Below, in pieces: positions 55,990 through 64,000 of a DNA stretch of 64,000 nucleotides. Where the stretch lies: assembly GCA_964036155.1 (NCBI GenBank), contig OZ038423.1:14585249-14649248 (forward strand). Direction: 5' to 3'. Made by a program: the position numbers and the translations under genes. Source of the DNA: Diploscapter coronatus. Lineage: Eukaryota; Nematoda; Chromadorea; Rhabditida; Rhabditidae. The number at the start of each line of letters is the position of its first letter. Position 1 is the first letter of the stretch. Below the pieces are notes generated by a model. It made no database searches, was not told the DNA's origin, and saw only the letters and a list, made by a program, of their open reading frames with translations.

Positions 55990-56075
55990 GAGTTAATTGA
56001 CGGGGGAGCGGTCATTGCGCACAAAAGTGTGCCATTACACACAAAAGTTTTTTGTGCGCAATGGCATACACCCAA
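55990..56075. repeat. hairpin-forming inverted repeat
   Basis: CATTGCGCACAAAA and TTTTTTGTGCGCAATG pair across a short loop that itself contains TGTGCCATTACACACAAAAG. Either a tiny transposon or a structured regulatory segment; not transcribed as far as can be judged. Confidence 0.5.
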
Positions 56076-56312
56076 ACAGTTATAAAACTTAGGAAGTTAA
56101 ATTATTTATTTGATCGAATGACACTGTCATAAAACATATCAACAACAATGACCAGTTTGGAACTAGCAAATTATGAGATTTTTGTATTTTGTGTGAAATA
56201 ATGTACAAGTCGATGAAAACTAATACCCTGATGACGAAGTAAGTTAGGTCTGGAAATGACTTATTTATTTCAATTCAATTAAAGTTTGGGCTCACTTTTT
56301 ATGGCAGATAAC

Positions 56313-57951
56313 TTATTTTCTTCCGTATCCATATCCTAAAATAGTTCTCTTTAATGAAAATGTTCATTTTTGCTGAGTGTAGTTCTAAAATATGAAAAAG
56401 AGACTCTTCGAACTTTGGCGACTACACTCATCGATTTTTAGCATTGTCTATTGTAGGAAATTGACTAATTAAGACGAAATTAATACACGAGTATTTTGTG
56501 CGTAGACAATGTTGCATCGTTTTAGCCAACTTGAAAGACTTAGAAATAATCCAAAAAATGAATGTCATGGTTAAAATATGCATTATTTATTTCATCTCAA
56601 TTGATCAGTCATTGGAATGGTTCTTACCTCCTGGAACTTCACGCTTCTTTCGGCCATATCCATATCCTAAAAGTTGCAACTATTTGACAAAACCCACGAT
56701 TACTTGATGGACGCAATTTTCGAATAGAAAATCACACTTCTAAAATTCTATAATCTAATAGAATTATACCTCCGGGAACTTCACGTCTCTTGCGTCCATA
56801 GCCATAACCGCTGTAAATGTATTGTATTTAGAACTGTTTCCTGTGAATTTATTTACCCAGGAACTTCACGCTTCTTTCGGCCATATCCATATCCTGATGT
56901 TATGAATGTTTTACAAAGAAAGGGGTTGCTAAAAATACCTCCGCCGCCTCCCATCATTCCGCCGCCCATTCCACCACCATACATGCTCCCCATTCCCATT
57001 CCCATTCCCATACCGCCTCCCATCTAAATTTATATCCTTTTGGCAATATTCCGAAACTCAATTTGTCCTAATTTGCAAACTAATGAATTTCCTGTTTTCA
57101 GTTAATTATATATATTTAGGTGAATTATCTTGATAGTTTTAAATTTAAATGATTTCTTACGCCCCCATATCCCTCTGGAATTTCTCGCTTTCCATAGCCT
57201 CCTGCATCGACAACAACTGCGCCTGAAATTAGTTGGATGCGATATTTGTGCAAATTCATCCGTAGTTTTTTTTTTTTATGAATGCTAGATATCAGTATTT
57301 CAGAAATCATGCAGCATGAAACTGCAAAATTTCTAATCGAGTGTTCGGTCGCAGCATGGAACAAGTAGACTTTTCAAAGGTGTGACAGAACAAAGCAATT
57401 TGACATCAATGTTACAAGTGTAACACATGGTTTGAGTAAATATCTTTAGGAGCAGTTTAAAAATAGCGTTAAAAATTATGATAAATATCCTAAATAAAGT
57501 GATTTCTATTTTAAGCGCATAGCTTAATCGTAAGTTGTGAGAATCTGATGAATGAAAATGCTTTTTGATAGGCAGAGTGAATATAGAGATAAGTTAGAAA
57601 GTTTATGCGAAGATAGAATGTTACATTTTCAAAACAAGAATTTACAAGAGGATTTTGAATGGGCTAGAAAATGAAATACACGCATGCTTTTTGAAATAGG
57701 TGATTGGACGATTGAAGAAATATTTCGCGTTTTGTGTGGTCAACATCAAGAAAATCATGCAGCCTAGCTTATCAAAATAATATCGCTTGATGTGAAATTT
57801 CAATTTAGAAATCTAAAGAGCAGGTATATAATATAATAGAAAAAGAAACAATGCATGCAAGATTAATGAAATAATAAATGAATAAATTTAAATCCTTACA
57901 GATAACTGCGACAAGGATGCCGGCGAATAGGAATGAGGCGAACTTGTTCAT
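56313..57951 (-). CDS. secreted peptide precursor with exon-encoded GYGYG-RKKR-EVPG repeats
   Basis: Seven exons in frame: 57951-57900, 57222-57161, 57023-56939, 56893-56857, 56810-56770, 56666-56628, 56335-56313, giving 112 residues. A signal peptide (MNKFASFLFAGILVAVICA) leads into DAGGYGKREIPEGYGG, then a Gly/Met-rich block (MGGGMGMGMGMGSMYGGGM and more). It ends in three repeats GYGYGRKKREVPG (middle one GYGYGRKRREVPG) and a final GYGYGRK-stop. Cleavage at the RKKR/RKRR sites and amidation at the exposed Gly would release EVPGGYGY-amide three times. Each repeat is one small exon (37, 41, 39 nt, then a 23-nt terminal exon), all with proper donors and acceptors. A TATA box lies upstream (58010-58018). 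The prohormone layout is known from nematode NLPs; this particular peptide is not one I recognise. Confidence 0.85.
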
Positions 57952-59867
57952 GTCTGCTTGTTGATTTGACGATGAGACTCAAGTCTGGATTCTTCTCCCT
58001 CATCTCTTGCTTTTATAGTAATTTTCGATTTTAAGTTTTGTCGAACTCGTTAGCCTCCCTCCTGACATATTTTGGTTTTTGCATTTCACCGCTTTTTCGG
58101 TTGCTTGTGGACATTCACTCTGTCAGCTAAATGTGTTGGTGTAATCGTTTAGAGAGTTCCCCATCATAATTCATTAGTTGTTGGTGAGAATAGCTGTGAT
58201 CGTCGTCCTACGCTTCTCTGGAAGTACGGATGAGAGAGCGAGTGGGTCTCAGAATAGAAATATGCTAGACGAGAAACGGTTTGGTGAAGCAGCACTGGAC
58301 AGATGAAAAAGACTAACTAGTGACAGGCATGGCTGAGAGAATTCAAGAAGGTGACCAACGAGTGTGACATGACATTTTCGGGAATGATGAGAGAGCATTC
58401 TCAATCGAGATGGTTTGAGAAATGCTTGGAAGAGTTACCGAGAAATTTGTGAAAGAGACGCATTGATAAAGGAGAAAGATAACGGTTTGCAGGAAAAGTT
58501 TGAGAAAGCAGTGAATTATCAGCGAAATTTCAATTTGTCAGTGCTTCTCCAGGAATCAGCATCACTTTCGTCGATTTTTTGTTATTGCAGCGTAAGTCAC
58601 AAACCTGTGTTGGGCGAACGCATCACTCACTGCAAACCGCTCGGACGTTGCGCATTTTTTCACCGAGAAATAGCAGTAATTAGAGTATAAGAAACGGTTT
58701 TTGAAATAGGTTCTCTCATCTTTTCTGACTGCTTTTTGACCAACGTCTCTCTCTTGTTCAAACATGCATTTTCAGTTCAATGTTTGATTGTACACGTACA
58801 AAATTGAAATTTACATATTTACGAATTGAAGAGGAATGATTATAACAGCTTTCAGAAAGCAGGGAAGGTGATATTCACACTTTGATATAATTGGTTAGAT
58901 TTGGATGTTATTGAGTGTCTAACATTTTTGGGCAAATTAGAACATTTATTGAGATTTTTGAAATATTTATTGAAAGTTTGTTCCAGAATTCCAAAGAAAT
59001 TCCAATGTTAGCATTGTTTCGAAATGCTTTCAACAAATCTAAAATCCTTTTCTTCGAATGTTATCAAGAACAAATTTGGAGGTTACATTTTAACGAACTT
59101 TTGATTCTAGCCATAGTTCATTCAGAGAACAGGTTTGAATTTCGTCTACATGAGATTTTTGAGGTATTTCGATCGATAGTTAATTTTTGCCTCATTGGGC
59201 AAGGTCGTTTGAAAGTTCTCAGGCGCAATATCGATAATTCAATTCGAACATTTCGACACAAAACTGACAACGTGCTTTCAACGAACTGATATTACTTCTC
59301 TGACTATTTTATGACACCGTTTTACAAGTTTTTCAACTGGTCAATTAGAAAATGCTTCAAAGCATAACGAAGACACATACTCTCTATCAATCACTTTATT
59401 CGAATTCGAAATTCCATGCTGAATTCGTGGAAAATATGTAGAAGCAAGCGTCACTACTGCAACATGAAAAACTCTATGTCCACAAAATTCAGTTCAGTTT
59501 TTCAAGGTCAATTTGTCAAACTGAAATGTAAACGCCTTGTTAGATTTCTTGAAAGGCCGCGTTTTTCCAACATTGATAGAGTAGCATGGTTTCCAGGAAT
59601 TGGGCTGAAATTCCGTGTGTGATCTTTGATAAGATTTTTGACTCATTTTGTTATCCGTATTTCATTTCGATTTTCTCATGACTTCTTAGATTAATTTTAA
59701 CGATTGTGATCTTCGAGAATTCGGTAGAATTTTAAAAAAGTTACCGAATGCTTCCAAACTCTTAGAATGATATGGAAAATCACATTTTGAGAATATTAGT
59801 TCACTATTATTCAATTTTTATGAATTCGTTTTGATTTTTTACGAAATGTAGATTTTAACTTGCAACT
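57952..59867. other. intergenic region
   Basis: Begins with the promoter of the repeat-peptide gene. The 124-codon open frame at 58915-59289 (+) is the longest uninterrupted one here but has AT-driven composition and no recognised motif. Confidence 0.45.
58010..58018 (-). promoter_or_regulatory. TATA box of the repeat-peptide gene
   Basis: CTATAAAAG on the minus strand, about 60 bp upstream of the ATG at 57951, with the same core and spacing as at the other Gly/Met-rich peptide gene. Confidence 0.6.
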
Positions 59868-60858
59868 TTAGGAAAGCTCCATAGCTATAGGATAGATGAT
59901 ATTTTTTTTTTAGAAATGATGACGTTTTTTATTTTAAAAATGTAACCTATCATTAGTTCTTCAACATTTTTGCTAAATGAAAAAAACTTACGTCCAATAA
60001 TTATGACGGTAAATATCACAAACCAAAGTGGCATAGTCCAGAACAGTAATAGGATAAATGCAAAAATTAGCGATTTTATTATCTAAATCGACGTTTTCAT
60101 CCTATTTTCATAATCTTTTTACTTACATTGTAAATGAACATCAATAGAATGAAGAAAGACTTTTCTTTCTTTACAACAATGTAAGTGAATATGCTTATGC
60201 CAAACTGAAATTATTCATTTTTAATTGATTTAATAGTTATTTCAATAACCCTGATATGAAATTCTCTTCATCCTTTTTCAAGATAAGAGACTGAACATAT
60301 CTTCACTTTATCTCAGTTTTCTATAAAGTTAAACTTTATCTTCAAAATATTACTTCTTTTGCTAATCGAATATCTTTATCGACTCACGTCTATAACGGTG
60401 AAAACAATGTGCGATAGAGCCCGGGAATTTCGCTCTTCTTCGGGAACCTCGGCCGAAAACAGGTCGACCGATATCATGATGAACAGACATATTACTGCAT
60501 ACACGTTTTGAGCAAATAATAGAAAATATAATATAGTCTGAAATGAGATTTGTGAAAAAATAGATTTTTTCATATTACTTTAAAATTAGCTATTATCACT
60601 GAATGACTAATTATAAAGAACAATATTGGACGTGTTTATCATCTGATGATGATAACTTTTCGATACATTGAATATTTTTTCTAAAAAAATTTCATATTTT
60701 TGACCCACCAGCTGTGAACCAAAGCCTACTTTGGAAAATTTTACTACCAATATCAGACCATAAAATTGTTTTTTTTTCAAATTCAATATGGAAAATTTCA
60801 AACAATCCTGCATCGGACTTACTTTAGACTCATATCCTAAGCAACGTTGTGGGATCAT
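59868..60858 (-). CDS. putative multi-transmembrane protein (ends uncertain)
   Basis: Three consecutive exons are well supported: 60537-60388, 60204-60127, 60082-59992. They encode hydrophobic segments ILYFLLFAQNVYAVICLFIM, FGISIFTYIVVKKEKSFFIL, and SLIFAFILLLFWTMPLWFVI, with a charged loop AEVPEEERNSRALSH between the first two. A likely first exon is 60858-60823 (MIPQRCLGYESK followed by a GTAAGT donor), and at least one exon between it and 60537 remains unplaced. The last exon may be 59884-59868 (PMELS, stop). The size and spacing of membrane segments recall small nematode four-TM families, but no name is justified. Confidence 0.5.
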
Positions 60859-63800
60859 AATTGTAAAATATAGAAACTTGATTAGCTAATATCCATCTGC
60901 AAAAAGTGAATATCTGAAATTATTCGGTTCAGCTTTCAGTATGATTTCATAGAAATCTCGAATTTCAAGGTATGAACAGGTCAAGAGTTAAATTTCAATT
61001 CATTTTTGCGTCATTTATGAAATTCTATTAAACGTGGCCTAAATGACTATTAAAATCGAAAAACAATTTAAATCAAAGGTTTGTCAGACATTAACAAAAG
61101 TTACGAAATCTGTTTTATCACACTACTAAAAACTTTTCAGCTTCCCTTTTCTTAGCGCAATAATTGAATTTTTATCGGCGTTTGGTTACTAAATTTCATC
61201 TGGTAACATTTTCTATAATCTAGCCAAGTTTTGAAGAATATCACATTTCAATTTTCCACAAATCAAATGTTCATAATTGTTCAAACTATTAAACTAAGCA
61301 GATAGAAAGCTTCTCTTCCAATGTTTTAAAACTTCTACGAAAATCCAATTAAAATTCGCCTAAAATAATGGATTTTGCGTAAAAACACACATATTATGCA
61401 ATGAGAAATGAGGAATTGAATATGCATAGGCATTGGATATGGAGCCAAGTCCAAGAAAGACTCTAATCTGCTCAAAGAGTGGGACGGAAAGCATAGATTT
61501 GAATGCAATTGAATAGCAAAAGGAAGGGAAGATGGAAGAACACAAATGATGTACGCGCAGGACAACCGGGGATGATTTATTTGGGGATATTCGAGGAAGG
61601 AACAGAGTCATCATTCGGCACATATGACGTGGAATTTGAACATTCTATTGGAATATTTAGGAAAATGGAATCAAAGGTGTCTAATCTTGATTTTTTGGCT
61701 TAACTATTAAAACCTGGCTAATATGGATTTGTACGACAATAACAGCATTGGATTATCGATTAAATTACGTATTTTTGTAGATGAATTTGAGATTTTATAG
61801 GCAAAGGTGAAAGTGTTCGACAAAAATTAACCAATATTCTATGAAACGGATTTGTTTGAAATGAAAATCCGAATTTCAAACAATGAATTTCACACGAGTA
61901 AATTGCATTACAATTCTCATAATCCGACAAGCAAAAGTGCAACATGTGATTATGAGTTTTCACTATGAAACTTGGAAGTTATCCAAATGAAATGCCTTGT
62001 TGTTCTCATGAAATTTTAACATTTCTGATAATTAACTACATACTATTTAGACTGTAAACGCCTGATTTCGACAATGTCAAATAGAACTATTTTATAACAC
62101 ATATTGTCAAAAATGAATTGAATAACGAGGCGTTTTGTTAGGCTCACCAGCTATCATACAATATCAGGTTTAATAGAGACCAATTTTAAAAATTTGATAT
62201 CTTCTAAAACTCGAACTATAGGTGAGCTTATCAGATTTTCACCAAGCAATTACGAGAGCATAATGAAAGTTATTGGGTTTGGCAAAAAAAACCTTAGCGT
62301 CGATTTATCCGAAGTGCTTAGATTGGAGGTTGTAAAATTCAAAAATTGATCTAAGCCGTATAAAAATTGACTTTCATAAGATGTGAGATACGAAGAACCT
62401 GCAAATTGGAGTTAAAACTCTATTTAGATTTACATAGTGCAAAGATTTTACTATACTCTGGAAAATTCTGAAAATTAAAAGCAGAATTGGATGTAAGAAT
62501 TAGACATCCGAAAGGCCGAAAAGCTGGATTATTTGTTCTCACCCCTGGGAAACATTACCGAGTGCATTTGCCATTTGATACGCAATCGCGCAAAAGGAGG
62601 AAAGGAGAGGAGAATGGGGAGATTTGAGACGTGGAGAGACGGGGAAATGATGTGCCGCTGGAGATGCTTGACGAAGGAGAAGAGGACGCAAAGGAAGCGA
62701 TATATCTTCTCGAAGAAAAACGGCAAGAAACCGCACATTGGAACACTCAAATCCACGTTTTGGCAGGAACAGGAATATTGACGAATGAGCAGCATAAAAT
62801 TTGGCAGAAGAAGCGCACGAACCGCAAATTCGAAATTTAGAAATTAAAACCTCTTGAAGTACTGTCCTTCATCCTCGCTCTATCTTGGAGGGCCTTTTAA
62901 CAAATCTAATATGTTTATCTTCGAGGCTATCTCACTGAACATTTTCAATAATGATAGTGAAAAAGCGAGCCTAATTCATCGGTATAAGTAGGCAGAGATA
63001 TTGGCATGAAGTATTTCACAACGTTCACAGTAATGACTCAGTTCTAATATGCTGCGCATTCGCCAACAAATCTTTGGAAAAGGTTGAGAGAATAAGCCAT
63101 TTTTCAGCTTCTCATATCCCAGCCTTGTTCTATATACTTATTCTCGCATTTTCATATTCCCTTTCCCCCAACCTTATCTTTCTTCCTTTATCCTCAATCA
63201 TGCTTTTTGGATGCTATTTTTCTTTGCTTTCCATCTTTAGATGACTCGTTTTGTCTTTCATTCTCCCAGGGGGCATTTCCCATCCTTCTTCCCCCTTCCC
63301 TCATATTGTCCATATTGAGCCGTTAGCTGTTCGGATTATCGGGGTATGTGATTTTTGGAAAATGAATGATTCAATGTCTGATTTCGAAAAAGAAATTTAA
63401 AAAAAAAAAAAACAACCTAGTTTATCGTAAGTGATAATTTGACGATAATACATTTTAAACATTCATAATTCAAGCAGACCCAAGAAGCACTCTCGTCAGA
63501 CGAAAATAAAATATAGGACGTAGGTCGCAGGAGTGAAATCGTACAGTTAGGACACTTTATTACAGAAGCAAAATTTTAAGCTATTGGCTGATTAGAAATG
63601 AAGATTCCAGAAAAAAATATACAGAGGGTAGAGCGTGAGTGGTCACTGATGATTATCCTTCCTCGATCTGGATTCAAGCGTAAAAAACAGCATAAATTTC
63701 AGAGAACAACTAGGATAATCATCCTCCGTTGCGTTTTCATCATTGGACACCGGTTAAAAGTGCCCGTAAATTAGGAAATATATTAATTCACTTTTGAAGA
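60859..63800. other. 2.9-kb intergenic region
   Basis: No supportable gene. A purine-rich stretch near 62590-62650 and a C/T-rich stretch near 63130-63330 give overlapping open frames on both strands that reflect composition only. There are poly-A tracts near 63395. Confidence 0.45.
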
Positions 63801-63986
63801 TCATAACTCGTTTTTGCCTGTGTTGTTAGAGTCGCTTTGATATTTCTCCTTAACCGACTGATAGTACTCTTCGATATTTTCCAAGTAGCATCCGGCCAAG
63901 AAGGGTCTTGCATTAATGTATCTTTGTAGATGCAAATTGCGGTTATCCTGAAGATTATTCCCTTTGTCGAGGGTGCAGTAAACAAT
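63801..63986 (-). CDS. last exon of an unidentified gene continuing beyond the window
   Basis: The segment opens after a GCTTCAG acceptor and runs 61 codons to a stop: IVYCTLDKGNNLQDNRNLHL, then INARPFLAGCYLENIEEYYQ, then a polar tail ending NTGKNEL. The codon usage and clean acceptor support a real terminal exon in phase 0. Upstream exons lie past position 64000. The terminal KNEL resembles an ER-retention signal (KDEL type), though variants with Asn-Glu-Leu need care. The family is not recognised. Confidence 0.6.
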   Translation of the reverse strand: MVYCTLDKGNNLQDNRNLHLQRYINARPFLAGCYLENIEEYYQSVKEKYQSDSNNTGKNEL

Positions 63987-64000
63987 CTGAAGCAAAAATA

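Larger units (their letters stand above)
53330..56312. other. intergenic region with a 685-bp inverted-repeat element
   Basis: Holds the TATA box of the Gly/Met-rich peptide gene, the element at 54938-55622 and a hairpin at 55990-56075. Open frames at 53876-54103 (-) and 54561-54809 (+) have no support. Confidence 0.45.

Noticed and set aside
58915..59289. 124-codon open frame as an orphan gene
   Set aside because: AT-driven Phe/Ile-rich composition, no motif, no promoter or splice context; chance is more likely.
62533..62840. Several overlapping 60-90 codon frames on both strands
   Set aside because: Purine-rich segment opens all frames; no splice signals or motifs.
1..64000. tRNA, rRNA, spliced-leader RNA genes or CRISPR arrays
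   Set aside because: No cloverleaf T-loop pattern, no rRNA-like conserved block and no regular direct-repeat/spacer array was seen on either strand.

Overview
This window is nuclear DNA of a nematode, most probably a rhabditid close to or inside Caenorhabditis. The reasons are short AT-rich introns ending in TTTCAG or TTTTAG, several nematode-specific chemoreceptor families (str, srd, srx), a supplementary nuclear hormone receptor, an N-terminal-only PAX gene, a DUF1679/CHK kinase-like gene and Kunitz/lustrin secreted proteins. Nearly every gene had to be rebuilt from exons, because no single open frame is long. The exon models below were built by hand: consecutive exons keep reading frame across every junction unless stated otherwise.

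Layout, left to right. 0.3-2.4 kb: nuclear hormone receptor (+). 3.1-5.5 kb: a small zinc-motif gene fragment (-) and a cluster of foldback and inverted-repeat elements. 5.5-9.5 kb: three tandem Kunitz-type secreted protein genes (-), two complete and one cut off by repeats. 10.7-12.7 kb: str chemoreceptor (-). 14.6-15.2 kb: Ser/Glu-rich disordered protein (+, 5' end not found). 16.1-20.0 kb: npax-like PAX gene (+). 20-24 kb: long non-coding stretch. 24.1-26.0 kb: CHK kinase-like gene (+). 26.3-26.6 kb: small secreted peptide precursor (+). 27.2-29.2 kb: srd-type chemoreceptor (+). 29.9-31.3 kb: four-TM protein (+). 32.1-34.3 kb: WDR47-like WD40 protein (+). 34.3-42.6 kb (-): two complete str genes, one srx gene and a duplicated str terminal exon. 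44.5-47.2 kb: DUSP12/YVH1 phosphatase (+). 47.9-50.5 kb: ddi-1 aspartic protease (+). 51.2-52.0 kb: small RING protein (-). 52.9-53.3 and 56.3-58.0 kb: two Gly/Met-rich secreted peptide genes (-). 59.9-60.9 kb: putative multi-TM gene (-). 63.8-64 kb: last exon of a gene that continues past the window (-).

The most unusual observations are these. (1) A peptide precursor at 56.3-58.0 kb in which each GYGYG-RKKR-EVPG unit sits on its own roughly 40-bp exon, predicted to release amidated EVPGGYGY peptides. (2) Six well-supported GC-AG introns in about 110, including one that splits the catalytic cysteine codon of the DUSP12 phosphatase. (3) A recent ~0.9 kb duplication carrying only the terminal exon of a str receptor. 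(4) A Kunitz array with fixed exon lengths whose youngest-looking remnant ends at transposon-like repeats. DDI-1 (processing of the proteasome-response factor SKN-1A/NRF1 in known animals) and DUSP12 (ribosome biogenesis) are conserved housekeeping genes and are visibly GC-richer in exons; the rest of the window is environmental sensing, secretion and defence.
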